In this document: in pieces, positions 44,575 to 57,416 of the stretch
How the letters are laid out: every line of letters begins with the position of its first letter
How positions within the stretch are numbered: the stretch's first letter is position 1
Made by a program: the position numbers and the translations under genes
The notes under the pieces: model-generated
Databases searched by the model: none
What the model was told of the DNA's origin: nothing
The model's input: only the letters and a program-made list of their open reading frames with translations
Source of the DNA: Alviniconcha marisindica
Lineage: Eukaryota; Mollusca; Gastropoda; Provannidae
Direction of reading: 5' to 3'
Length of the DNA: 64,000 nucleotides
NCBI GenBank assembly: GCA_018857735.1
Contig: JABMCL010002720.1
Coordinates: 452,501-516,500 of the forward strand

Positions 44575-45490
44575 TTTGCGCTGCCTTTCAGTGATTTGTG
44601 ATCGCCCTGATATAACCATACCGGTTGACTGGGCGTAAAACACCAACTTACTTACTTACTTACTCAGTGATTTGTGTCAAGCAACGTAAAAGTACTAAAA
44701 CATGTATTTTGCATTTGTGGTATGAAAAATGCACATGCCACATATCAGAATCTAGAAAGTAGAATTAGAGAGCAAACAAAGCTGAAATGATGGAGTAACT
44801 TGATTGTAGCTGTACTCATGATCTAAAACCATTCTCATCTACTGTGGGACTTGGTAATGAGATGAAGTTAAAGTTGAGATTGACTACCGTTTTCTCTCAC
44901 TTGTATTTGGTGTGTTTTGTTTTCTGTTTTGTAACCTTTCAGCAAATGCTGACAGTATGACTGTATTATTAGGCATATTGGCATTGGGTCGTTCTAGATC
45001 CAATTTCTGGGACTGTGTCCTTTGACAGGAAAATAATTACTGATTGGCTTGGCAAGGTATCTGATTTCTGCTTCTGTTTGATATGGAGACGGCTTCTTCC
45101 GGATACAGATCCATTACGATTCAGATTAAAATTAATCATCATTCTTTGGAGAGGTATGGTCATTTTGTTCACAGACAAGGCACTACTGGCTAGGGGAGGG
45201 GGCGTGGGGGGAATCTCACTTTATAGTCGAAAAATATCAGCATATATAATGTTTATTTCATCATTGTCCAGATTCTGCCCTTCCTTGGCTGGGCTTCCAC
45301 TAGTTGCACTTGCAGTTGAGTTATGATGACAGTTTTGCAAGCAGTGTTGAGTGACAATGACATGGCAGCCATCAGTGAGCCATAAATTGGTGTTCAGCCA
45401 TTTTGTGTATGGTGACATAGTGTTGTTGCTAAAATGTGTATGGCACGTGAAAAATGCAATATTTATGCAACATTTTGTTGTCAGCACTTT
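44575..45490 (+). repeat. single-arm relative of the fold-back element
   Basis: Shares, in order, TGCCTTTCAGTGATTTG, the GACTTGGTAATGAGATGAAG block, TGGGACTGTGTCC, TTTGATATGGAGACGG, CAGATTCTGCCCTT, GTGTTCAGCCATTTTG and an AAAAATGCAATATTTATGCAA block with the left arm of 30,896-32,702. It lies in SNRNP70 intron 1. A 64-bp SINE tail is inserted near its start. Confidence 0.75.
44601..44664 (+). repeat. 64-bp SINE tail insertion with 12-bp target-site duplication
   Basis: The insert reads ATCGCCCTGATATAACC, then GGTTGACTGGGCGTAAAAC, then ACTT repeats. CAGTGATTTGTG stands immediately before (44,589-44,600) and after (44,665-44,676). The same tail is at about 2,936-2,989. This is a severely 5'-truncated retrotransposition event that removed everything but the 3' end. 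Confidence 0.9.
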
Positions 45491-46289
45491 GATATTTGAT
45501 GGTGTTTTTGACAGTCATGCTAAGCATCACTGACACTAGAAGAATGTATTGAAAAGCAAAATCAACAAGGCATTTTTTAACAACATCCTTGATAGTAAAT
45601 TTTTATTTCAGCCTCTTTACCTAGGTGACAAAATGGCTTTCTTGCACAAAACATGTTTTGATGAGTTTGAGAGGGCTAGTGCCTTTTTATTTTTTATTGT
45701 TTTGTCAAGGGAAAATCAAATCTGTACAAACTAATCACATCACAGATAGGTAGTGGTACTGGTTGTGGTCTTGTCTTGACTTAGGTTTGCTTGGTATTGT
45801 CAGTGATTTATTAAAATAATGTGCACAGTATTATTAATAGTAAACACTGTTTGCATGGTACATTAGTAGGTACTCCAAAGTGCACTCGGCTACAGTCCTC
45901 TTAGCTGAGTTGACCTAGTGTTAGCGCTCTTTCATTGACCAATTTATTGTGTGTTTGTTATCTAATCTAAATAACCAAAATGTTTCATGTCTTGTCTTCC
46001 AAACTGTGTCATTGTTTATTATACTTTGGAAAATAATGTGATCGTTCATGTCGATCTTGGTACCCCTAAGCACCGCTTTTGGTTAGCACTGGGCACAGCC
46101 TGTGAACACCGCTCGATCCATACAGTTTTCAAACAGTGTTGGAAGTAGGCTAGTCCAGCCTTGGTGAAACCATGACCAATCAGAATCACTGTTGCTGACT
46201 TACTAAGCTTTGTTTCCATATTCAACATGGCTGCCTTCGATGAGTGAAAACCATAGAAAAAGACTTATTTTTTAAAAAATTTTTTAGGA

Positions 46290-46320
<31 letters not shown>

Positions 46321-47792
46321 AACCACTTATACTTGTATAATAACTTACATCAGTGCAAAGAGCAATCTTTCTTCTACAAAATCATATTCATAGTAGAATT
46401 AAAGTTTAAACCTATTTGCTTTAAGTCCAACACCGAACCACTAAAACTTGTCATCTTTAACTTGAAACAGTGACAGCCCAATCAAATGAAAACTTGAGTA
46501 AAAACAGAAAATGAACCATTCAGTTGAACAACATATAATTCATATCACTAGAATCGGATGAAAACAATGTAAACAAATATAAATTTTGATAGTCCGCTAT
46601 TCGCAAAAAAATCAAAATAAAAGACGTGTGTACTGCTACCTGTATAGCTACTCAAGCTCTGTTTTATTTGCTTTGGTTTCAGAAAATAATTACATCAGTA
46701 TGTGTACTTCATTCAATTATAGTGTCACCACAACTGTTAAATTTTTATTTTTTAATTAATTTGATCCCATACTATCTTGTTTGTAAATTATGCACACTGG
46801 ATATGATGCAGCTATTCCCCACTCATGATTCATACTGTATTAATTCTAATCACAGCAATAGCCTGAATAGGTGGCACAGAGTTGAAAATTGTTCACCTAG
46901 TGTGGATATTTTTCATGCTTGAAGTTATTTAACCCAAACATGACAAAACCGACAACAGAAAATCACTGTTGCACTGTTTGCAGGGCATACATGCAGAAAG
47001 TGGCAGTATGCTGACACACCCTAAACAGTAAAATGTACCACCCATGTAACACAAAATACAATGTAACAATTTACAAACAGCCATAGAGTTAAACTAAGAC
47101 TTGTATTGACTATGAGTATAAGCATCAAATTAAAAAATTATATTCATTCACAGAATTAGGAAACATGCATACTTTTAACTATTATAATAATAGTTTACTA
47201 AGGTTATTGAATAATCTACGCAAAAATGAAGCTGTTTCTTACAGATGTGTGCTAGTGTTGTGTTGCTCGTGTTGTTTTGAACTAGTCAGTGAAAATGGCC
47301 TTGATTGGTCAAATGTTCTTTTAATACGGTTGAATTCTAAGGACAGTGAAATGACAGTGTTGTCACAGTTCATGTAACATAACCTTTATACTTTATTATA
47401 GTATTAGTATATATTCATAATTCATATTAAAAACAAAAGATCTGAAACAAGAACAACAGCTAGCATTCTAAAACAAGATCTAAACACATAAATGGTTAAA
47501 ACTAAAAGAAATGCTAAGTAATATGACAATACATAATGTGCCAATTTTGGAGGTAAGCCCCTTTTTAAGCAATGAAACAACAGTGATGTTAAGTGGCGAT
47601 AAATGAAAATGTAATTATCTGGGTGTGGCATGTTCAATGCAGTGGTGATCAGTTTTATGAAAATGTACTTATCAGGCTGTTTTGTCACTTGAAAAAGGGG
47701 CATACCCTGAAAATGTGCACGTTTTGAATATTACTTTTGCATTCTTAACTGTTTTTGTGTTTGGGTATTTATATATCGTAAAGATGGGAATC
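45491..47792 (+). other. SNRNP70 intron 1, unassigned
   Basis: Intronic sequence with a CT tract (46,290-46,314) and AT-rich stretches. No exon was recognised on either strand up to the minus-strand exon ending at 47,793. Confidence 0.5.
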
Positions 47793-48200
47793 TCATGGAC
47801 AGAAATTAGAATACCTTGGGCCTTGCTGTCCTATATCAACAAGGAGTGCTGTCTGTTCCTCTCGGTTTTCCAAACCATCTTCAGCCAGGCTCTTGGTGTT
47901 GGAAGACCAAGATCGTGAACGGAACTCTGCGCCTTGGTATGCCCCCTCGTATGATGGGGGGTTGGAGTCTGGTGATGGAAAGTCAGAGATAGAAGTATCA
48001 TTGCGTGACCGGTAGAGGTGGTCACGGTCAGATCGCTGGTGGGGACGGAAACAGTTTGGCAGGCAGGTTGACGTTTCCTCCTCCACGCGAGAGTCAACAG
48101 AGTAGCTGCGGTGACTGTGGGCAGACTTGCTGCGTTTTATTCGCCGAGCTGCCTGGATACGTTCGAGGCGCTGGGACTCAACAGCATCAATATCCTTAGG
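47793..48200 (-). CDS. 3'-terminal exon of an unidentified gene, nested in SNRNP70 intron 1
   Basis: On the minus strand a strong acceptor (TGTTTTTATCTTGCTGTTGCAG region) precedes a 135-codon open stretch starting PKDIDAVESQRLERIQAARR in phase 0 and ending at TGA. It is rich in Arg, Ser and Glu, with a basic cluster (RRIKRSKSAHSHRSYSVDSR), a cysteine pair in STCLPNCF, and a PPSY motif (NPPSYEGAY) of the type bound by WW domains such as those of Nedd4 ligases. It has no membrane segment and looks like a disordered cytoplasmic tail. I do not recognise the family, and the upstream exons (higher coordinates) were not identified. The reading frame and acceptor are visible; the tail role is inference. 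Confidence 0.6.
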   Translation of the reverse strand, partial: PKDIDAVESQRLERIQAARRIKRSKSAHSHRSYSVDSRVEEETSTCLPNCFRPHQRSDRDHLYRSRNDTSISDFPSPDSNPPSYEGAYQGAEFRSRSWSSNTKSLAEDGLENREEQTALLVDIGQQGPRYSNFCP

Positions 48201-48637
48201 CTGCAACAGCAAGATAAAAACAGACATTTTACTCTCTTTTCAGATGAAAGATTGAAATGCAAAATTTTGGACTCTGATATAAATTAGGTTTTGTTGCATT
48301 ATCTGAAGTCTGCTTGTTCTCTCTGCAAGCAGCAATGCATCAGTGCATGGTGTAGTAAACTGCTGGACTTTTCAGTACATTACTCATGCTTGTCTGTTTT
48401 TGATCAGTAACTGAGTAAGTCAGAAATATTTTTTGAGAATCAGAATATTTATTGTCCCAGACAAGTTTACAAGGAAATTTCTCTAGTGGTGCACACTAAG
48501 AAACACAATAAACAGTAGACGAATATTTTAACACAGTACACTGCAACAAAGACTAAAACTAACAGCACATCAAACAAACACAACATATTACCACAGCATT
48601 GAAAGGTAACTGTTTACGCAAGCATCTGTAATTAAAC

Positions 48638-48640
<3 letters not shown>

Positions 48641-48706
<66 letters not shown>
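48641..48706 (+). repeat. CT microsatellite
   Basis: CT units with one TTCT interruption lie in SNRNP70 intron 1, followed by a short C-rich tract. Confidence 0.95.
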
Positions 48707-48709
<3 letters not shown>

Positions 48710-50820
48710 CCCTCCCCCCCTGTCTGACACACACAATCACAATTAAAACTTTAAAACAGTTTTCAAAGTTTTTTGGTGGTTTTGTGTGTTATTGTTAATA
48801 CTGTTTGAGTGTTTGATCTGCTTTAACAAAGAGGAAGTTTTTTTTCTTCTGTTTAATTGTAAAGGAATGTGATTGTGAAATTCAATGAAAATGTAAAGCA
48901 AAGATTTTCCTGCTACCCCATGTCTTCAGCCTCTCATCTGACTTAGTTCTAAGTTTCTGTTAGTGTACTATTGTGTGCCAACCACTTTAAACAGAACATG
49001 GTCATTGAAACCATAGGAGTTTTTGCCAGTAGGTGTTATGACTTATGCACACTGTTAGTGTTAGTGCTACTGTTATAGTGTTGATACTATTTACTAAATT
49101 AATAAGTAACAATACTGAACACATTATTTTAGCATTTGGTTTGCCAGCTCAACACCATGACCATGGCAGCAGATGTAACAGACTTAGGCCATTATTAATC
49201 CATTTCTTAATTGAATGGACTGAATCGCATGTAAATGGTGGTGTAATTGTTCCTTCAGTTGTGTAACACTGATGCTAGAAATGGGATCAGTTTACATGAT
49301 TGCATTGAGATCAGATTTTCTTTTCTCACATTTCTCACATTATTTGTGTTGAGAATCTCCATGGTGTCCTTGTCACAAGCATGGGATCTAGGACAAGGAA
49401 CTGTGCTACTAGTGTTACTGTTAGTGTACTGGGTAACACTAGCATAGTAACAATGGTAAACAGTATGTTGTGAGTGCCAGAAATGTAAACTTTCTCTGGA
49501 TGTGGGGCAACCAGCTGTTCAGTGATACTCACAGAAAATCATTTCCAAGTCTGCCTACCTGACCTGGCCTATGATGCACGGAATTCCGATAGTGCATGCC
49601 TCTTAGTAAATGCACAGTCAGAATGGCATTCATGACACATTCAACTCCTTTGGCACATTGACCAACAGGGCCAGAACAACTTTGCGACTGTAGTCATCAC
49701 ATAAAAGGGCCAACAGTTGAGCCAGTCACATGTGGTGGATGTGCTTTGAGCCTTGCAGAACTTCATCAGAGTGGCGTAGTTGTCTGTGTGATTGGCTGAA
49801 GATCTATACCATTGAGCCCAGCTGGTCAGCATTGCTATATGTTCACCCTGTCCCTCATCTTCTCCCACTTAATACTTTCCTCAGAGGTCTTTGCTTCTGA
49901 CTTTCCCTTCTGCTTAGCTGTGAGTGAGTTTGTGGCCTACCATAATTGCCAGGAGTTTAGTTACTACTATTATATAAATAACAGCAACATGGCACCAAGA
50001 CAGGACAGGAGAATTGGCACCAGCATGGAACAGCTTCAGCTTCAACTGGGGATGCAATGAGAGGCATCTGGACCATGTAGCTCAGGACCGTGGGATTTTG
50101 GCACAAAGGTGTTTTGCCTGTGCCTGCACCCCAGTGAGAAGAAAATAAGGAATCCTGATACATTTTCTGTCACATAGCAAATGGATGTCTGGCTTGAGGT
50201 GCAATGCAATGTGTTTGGGTTATGGCAGTTTCTTCCCACTACTTTCTATGGTTGATAGTTTATGGCAGGGAACATGTGGCAATGCTACACTTCAACTTGG
50301 CTGTGCAGTATGCACATGATTATGACTAGTCCTGCTTACTACTGGGCTCATTTCTTGTCACCTGACTATCCTTAGGAAGATAGTCTGTCAAAAATCATGC
50401 TAATATCAGTGTATAATTACTACTTCATCACAACGTGGCAATATTATCTGTAATATGGATAGATATGTTCATTGTGTATGTCAGTTCTGTATTCAATCAA
50501 GACTAGATATTCTAAAGGTATTTTGTGCATGTGTGTATTCTTTTGATGCATCTGATGTCGAATAGTTTGAAGAATATCATCCATGTGTATGCAAGACCTC
50601 ATTATGTATAGATCTGCTTATAAGCCTTGTTGACTATAGCCTTGCATGAACATGGACAATATGCAGATCTATACTTTAAACTGCACGCATACACACACAC
50701 ACACACACAGGTGACACAGTGCCAAAAAAGCACTTGACTAATAAACTAAGCATGCTACTAGCTAGATAAGACAACAAGCTATAACAGTTTTAACTCCACA
50801 AAATGCTGTCCTAGGCTAAA
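48707..50820 (+). other. SNRNP70 intron 1, unassigned
   Basis: No exon was recognised. Near 49,060-49,090 and 49,400-49,440 there are small GTTAGTG/ACTGTTAGTGT repeats. A minus-strand stretch near 49,640-49,860 has a slightly raised GC content but no identifiable protein. Confidence 0.4.
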
Positions 50821-50900
50821 GTAATTGAACTCGGTGTTAACGGACAGGTGAGACATGTAAGTATGACCAATGAGAAGTGGTGTGAAGTGTTGCCCAACCT

Positions 50901-51479
50901 GTGCAGCTTCTCAACAAGAGCTCTCATGCCCAGCTGTGCTCTGCGGGGATCACTGCAGCATACCGTCATTATCGCCCGGTTATACACAGAGCACAGTGCA
51001 GCGCATACTGTCATTATCAGTTAGTGCACATCGCACAGCAGGCGTACTGTGAAAGCAGAGGTGTTCTTTGGCAAGAGCGGGTCGCACCAGTCCTTGATGA
51101 GCCCGCCAGAGGCAAGATGCCACTCCGGTGCTGTCAAGGAAAATGGATGTGTACAGTACACACGCGCACAAACGCCAGTATCCACGCTACCACCGAGCCG
51201 CAGCCCAAAGAGTGCCAAAAGATGGGCATCCTCATCACCATCATCATGACCACAGAGGTGACTCCACTCAGCCTGGCTCAGCCGCGCATACATGTGTGTG
51301 TACTGGCGGAGCGACCCACTGAGTGGAGAGGGGGTGGGGGGATGCTCAAGGGGCGTTCAGAGCGGGGGCTTCCCACAGAGAGTGAACCTTCCCTGTATAC
51401 AGCCAGGCAGCGGGCGCTGGTTTTTCACCTGCACTGCATTGCCACACGGGCACAACACCGCCGACTCCGTCCAGGCTAG
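50901..51479 (+). other. GC-rich segment with an open frame of 192 codons, unassigned
   Basis: This segment of SNRNP70 intron 1 is clearly more GC- and CpG-rich than its surroundings. It is open for 192 codons on the plus strand (starting MQLLNKSSHAQLC). The minus strand of the same region (about 51,140-51,270) reads as a strongly hydrophobic stretch, SVVMMMVMRMPIFW followed by SVVAWILAFVRVC. That could belong to an exon of the gene ending at 47,793, but I cannot place splice sites. A 43-bp near-tandem duplication around CATACCGTCATTATC lies at about 50,955-51,045. It may be a CpG island, an exon or a transposon fragment. Confidence 0.3.
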
Positions 51480-54400
51480 CCAGACGTGCAGCCCTCGGAA
51501 GTGATGGGCATTGCAGTCTTGACCGCTGGGGCTTAGGTTACCGGTGGTGGGAGCCGTGCCAGCTATTATTATCCGAGCTTTGTTTGAAAGGTAGTTGGCA
51601 ACTACCTCTCTGCCCACTCCTTGTGTGCATCATAGGAAGTACAATGGGTGTCACCAGTAGCATGTAGAACATAGTTCCAGTTGATTCCCCACCCCATTGC
51701 CTTCTACCACAGTCACACTACTATGAGATGGAGCAGACTTCTTTTTTTGAATGAGTAATGTTGCAGTGTTCATCCTGTGGCTTGTTCACTTCAGAAAGCA
51801 CAAGCTTGTAAAGCTTTTTCCTGCATTTTCCAGTCCTGATTTCTTTGCTCTCAAGAATTTATTGATATGGCGTGCCCTTGACTTGCATGTTAGTTACCAG
51901 TTTTGGTCAGAACCAGGTCAGCATTTTCACAAATATACACTGATTCTGTAACCAACGTGTCCACAGTGGCCTTTGGTTAGACGCAAATACTTGCTCAGGT
52001 CTAGACAGGGACAGTAACATGATCATAAACTTGATCCATGAAAGCAGTTTTCTTTAATAAATGGAAATCTACATAGCACCACTGACTTCCTGTGCATGAG
52101 CAACCATGCAGCGCTTTACAATGTCATTACAACTTAAAGGCATATTACAAATTATACAAATCTAAGTATAAATATAATAATACATGCTCATACTAATCTG
52201 AGGTATGTAATACATAAATGTATCTCTCAGTTCATGCAAATTGTCCTTGACAACCTTTCTCTTTATACAAAACTCTCTAGTTCTACAGCTCGATTGCCCT
52301 GTGTCTGAATCTTTGTTGTTTAAAATTAAATATACTGGATTCATTAGTACATGTGTAAAGCTGAAAGATGTGTGAACACTTAGGGCCATTATGTGATAGG
52401 CACGCAAAGTGCCCATTACTATTTAGTAGTATTATTATTACATCCATCTGTGGTTGCCTTGGTGGGTTGTTGATGGGTTGACGACTTGTTGACTGCCCTG
52501 TGAAGTATAATAACCACTACTCCCAAGTCCCTGAAATGACCAGCCTGGTCACTACTGGTCCAGGAATAGAGGCCAGCTGTACATCATGAAAATAGATATT
52601 GTGGATACCACTTTGTGAACTGATGATTTAGTTTTTCCAGCTTTAAATGTGTTCCCAGTTCCTTCATAAATTGTGAAACATCTGGCTCTCTGATGTTGTA
52701 GTACATCTGTCATATTTTATTGTGCTATGGCTAAATCATTCAAGTTCAGTTGTGTGAGGTTTATTACATGTCTTTCATTTTTATGCCTTTGCTAAAATAA
52801 ATAAATAAAAGGAACTATTCAAATAAATAAAAGGAACTACTCAAAAAGGTCATATCAAGGCTTTCTTCTCTTTTTCTTCTTTTTTTATGTGTCCTTTGTC
52901 CAAAGGAACACAAAGAAGAGGTAACACTCATCAGTATTAAATTAATTGATCACATCTTTCAATTTTATGCCTTTCTTGCCAAGAGGAACGTGACAGAGAG
53001 GTTCACCTCTTACAATTTTATGCCTTCTTTATGAAAAGGAAAGCAAAGAAGAGGTAATATGAAGGTTTATTTGGACAGACAGACAGACAAGCTGTACATG
53101 TATTGCCACTGGTGTGGCTGTATTAGGCAGCATGGAAAGCCAGGGCCAACTGGAACCACATGTTTGTTATTAACCACCCTCTCCTGCTACTTACTCCATT
53201 GCCGCAACACTGGCTGCCAACACAACCTCTGGCTTCTTCCATCTGCCAGAACCCACCCCAAATAATTTTGATGCAGTGTTCCAGAGGACTTCAGTAGCAA
53301 GAGAGGGGGGGGGGGGGGGAACCAAAGCAATGTTTTTTGTTGTTAGAATTATAAATTTTAGCATTTGTACATATCCACTGGCAACAAGTTTATGCCCCCT
53401 GTACAGATCAGTTGGTTTACAGATCTCATGCAAAACTCAACAGTGTAAATTATCATTATTTTCATTTTGGCTTAATTTATTAAACCTTGCTCTATACAGC
53501 ACACCAGAATGATTACTCATTCCAGTCACTGACGTTAGTGACAAGCGAAATTCACTCATGACAATAAATGTCTTTTTTGTCAATTTTTGTTTTTTGTTTG
53601 TTAATTCAGGCCTTTCCAGTGTATTGTATGAAACATAGCTTGAATTGATCATTGCTTCAGTTAATGGGTGGTACTAGTGGTAGTGAATTAATTGATCTGA
53701 GTTTGACCTATGGTATTGTGATTACATGAGTATGTGTGTTGATCACATTGCAGGCTGTAGTTACACAGGATTTGTGTGAAACAGATCCAGAGCACATGTG
53801 CACAGTCATACACAGTGTACTATTGTGCATAGGTGGCTCTTGGCTGTTATTAGTGGGAAGAGCCTGACGCAGCATGCATTATTTTCTGGCTTGTGTGCCA
53901 GCTGCATAATTTGTGCCTAGTGCCACATGTGCACCGGTGTGGGAAACTTCATAGGCACTGGGAAGGAAGCCATTGCCCCACCTCCCCCATTGCAAGGGAA
54001 GTGGGAAGGGTTCCCTTCCTTCTTTGACTGGAAATGTGTCAGGAAGAAAACAGCAGAATATGTAACCCTTTTCCTGCCCTTGGGACATCACATGACATCC
54101 TAGAAAGAGTGCTTTGAATTTGATGTCACACAACATCCAGCTTGAATTCTGACTTTCATTCATTCGCATGCAGGGCAATCATCTAATGAACGCTTCTGGC
54201 TCACGAAACCTTTGTTTTTGTTGTGAGACAAGCCTGCTAAGGAATCAGAAAATGCAGATCAAACCATTTCAGTGTTTGGCTTGGAAAGGGTTAAATTTAT
54301 TTATGCAGGATGTAAAAATCATAGGATGGATGCAGTGCCTGTGGCAAGCAGCACCAGTGGCATTTTTGATAAGAGCCCACAATGGGGAAACTGTGCAGGG

Positions 54401-55129
54401 CAGGTCAATGCAGATGAATTAATACATGGCAACGTTAATAATAATAATTTAACCAGCCATGTGCCAATGCTGACAGACTGACAGAAAGGGTTGCAATTAC
54501 ACCCACAATCCCAGCGAGTATTGTTTCAGCATTTTGTTGAAGAGCACAATAGCTGTTTTTGATGATTGACTCAGCTGGGCAACACTGACACCCGCCTTAG
54601 GTCCGTACCCTCAACAGACTCAATGATCAACATCCCAACACACACATGACAGAACTAGGCACAGAACAGATAGATGTGTATCTCCCAACCTGCATGCCGA
54701 GAGGCTATACAAAATTATAATGCAAAGTTGCGTCAGACAGAAGCACACCCTGATTGTAACCAAAACATTGTTATGGAAACATAATTTGCGCAATATGAAT
54801 TGTTATTTAGGTTGTGTGCTTTTTGCTGGTGGTGGTGGATCAGTGCCATGCCATGAACAGATAAAAAAACATTCATAATTTATAATGAGTGAAAAGAACA
54901 TGGAGCAGAGCCTGCTTTGCCCATACTCTAACTGTCAAGTGTCATTGTATAAACATTTTTGAAATAATTTTTCTGATAATGGTTTGTAAACAGTTATCAG
55001 TGTTCTTCTGCACTGCTGTTGATCATGCTACACAAATCAATCACCACGTGACCCTGGTCTTGCTGGATGGTTAAAGTGTTACCCAGGTTATAGAATGCTG
55101 GTTTCAGTGGAATGTTTGTATTGTTACAG
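51480..55129 (+). other. SNRNP70 intron 1, distal part
   Basis: No exon was recognised. From about 52,770 to 53,060 an imperfect unit TTTATGCCTTTCTT...AAGAGGAA recurs three to four times; each unit is partly self-complementary and can form a hairpin. A G run lies at 53,307-53,319. The intron ends with a GTATTGTTACAG acceptor at 55,118-55,129. Confidence 0.5.
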
Positions 55130-55192
55130 GACCCCAAGGAAACACCCCCACCAACACGAGTGGAGACCAGAGAGGAGAGGAAGGAAAGAAAG
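55130..55192 (+). CDS. SNRNP70: U1-70K, exon 2
   Basis: Sixty-three bases, phase 0 at both ends, encode DPKETPPPTRVETREERKER plus K. This matches the U1-70K segment that in animals reads DP..APPPTRAETREERMERK. It follows an acceptor TTGTTACAG and is followed by GTGGGT, a weak 5' splice site compared with those of exons 1 and 3. Skipping this exon would remove 21 residues without shifting the frame. The region belongs to the helical, charged stretch before the RRM. Confidence 0.93.
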
Positions 55193-57356
55193 GTGGGTCT
55201 GGACCACAGTCAGCAAGAAGCAATATATATGGGGATTAGGTCTACACCATGACACTGAACGCTTTACACATGTGTAGTACATTACTTTCTTTTCCCGATT
55301 CTGTAAGAGTCAAGGGACACAATGCGTTTATTCATTGCACCTCTGGCTGTAAAGTCTACATTGAAAATCGGATGACAGCCTGTTTCATTTACCGTAATGC
55401 CTGCTCAGTGATTGCGCACATGAGGTGTGTTGTATAGGCCACAGGGTAACAATACTCTTTTGACACCACTGACAAAACAGCGGGTGTTATTTCCATTGTG
55501 CTCCCTTGCCCAGCTTTATTGCCGTTGCCAGGTAGGGGTACTACTCTCGACTAGAATGACATCCAGATTTGGCCATGGGACAAAAATCAGACACAGGTAG
55601 TCCCTGTTTTAAATTGGCACTGAAGTCTTAGTTGAGCCTCACTTTCTTTCCATACATGTACATTTGAAGTGAGCACAGTAGGCCTTGTTGCCAATGGGAC
55701 TGTTTACCAAAATCTTGGCGTAACACAATTATCAAGCCTCATATTCCACAGGGCTGTTTACTGTAATCTTGGTGTTAAACGGCACGTGCTTCAGTTGCCC
55801 ACAAGACTGTTTACCGAAATCTTACTGTTAATCAGGAGGAAACGTGGTTGCTCACAAAAATAGGTGTAAAACAAGTTAGGTGTTGAAAATCTGTGATTTG
55901 TATGAAGCAGTTTTGCTTTTAGACAGTTTGTGTACCCAGCTGTTTTGTTTCTTTGACTGACTGTTTAACACTACTTCACCCACTTAGCCCCAACAACTGT
56001 AACTCAGAAAACAACAGACCCACTGTTCTAGACAAAGAGCAAGCATGGCTGCATGTTAGCATTTCCTGGCATTTTGGCAGTTTGGGGGAGGAAAAACACA
56101 CAGAAAAGGAACGGGGGAACTGGAAGTATTTTTCACAAACTGCAACTGTAATTGATTGTGAACATGGAATTCAGTATGGGTCTACTCTGCTCAGTTAGGA
56201 AACTGTTTTTCTTTTCTTTTTGCAGTTCTTAGCAATTTTGTGACTGTAAAACTTCATTCCTACCCCCACCTCTATCCCCAGTTTTCTTCTCAATGGCCCA
56301 GAAAAACACTGTTTCGTTGGGCCTGTGCAAAACTCCCATCAGTCTATGTTTGCTCTAACCATGCTGTTTTTGTTGTGCATCATTCACAGTAATGATGATT
56401 CAGTCTGAATTCACCATATGACATTTGTGTTTCTAATGTTTGGTTCCCAGGTGGTTAAAAGAAGAAGGGAAAACAAAAAAAAATCTTTGCCATTGCAGTG
56501 CATCATTTTTTTATTAATTAATTAAAGTATTTTTCAAAGCACAAAATCTTGTCCCTAGAGACTATTCTAAGCGCATTGTGACTATATAAAGCTAAATATA
56601 TATACATAGCTTAAATCAGACAGCAAACTATTGATGATAAAAAAATAAAGTATTGAGACTGGTAATGGTATGCCCACAGTGGTGCTAGTGTGTTTACTTT
56701 GTATGTTGAGCCACTGTTGAGATAAATCATTTAATTTTAAAGGTTGGACAAAATTGTTCCTGATCTGACATTGGGACAGTGATGTGATTCATGGAAAGGC
56801 CCCCCTCAGGTTTTGTTGATTGTAATGCAAGTGGTAGGGTAAATTAACAAAGTATTACAAAGTTGTATAATTCATAATTATGCAGATTAATTTTTTTACT
56901 GTACATTAAATTGATTAATAATAAATAGGTTATAGGGGGAGGGGGTAAAGAAAAGAAGGAAAAAACACACACACAAATGCATGAATGTGAAATGCTGTTG
57001 TTGTCTATCAGAAATTATGCTAATAGCATACAGGAGCGACTACACCATTGTGATAATAGAAACTGCAGGAGGTTTGTAACTTGCGGCAGTCTGGTAATAT
57101 AATGTGTTGTCTTTTTTTTACTGCCCTGGTATTTTGCTGCCGCTCTGTGGTTTCTACTGCTTGAAAAACAGCTGGCTCTTATTGATCTCACTAGTTGCAC
57201 AGGGCAGAGTGTGCTGATAAATTATTTCGTTTTCAAGTGCTTTCAGTTATTTGTCTTGTGTGTACTGCATAACCACATCTGTCACACACACACGCATGCA
57301 CACACACACCTGCAAATCAGCATTGACCCATACCACATGTAAACATGTATGTGCAC

Positions 57357-57416
<60 letters not shown>

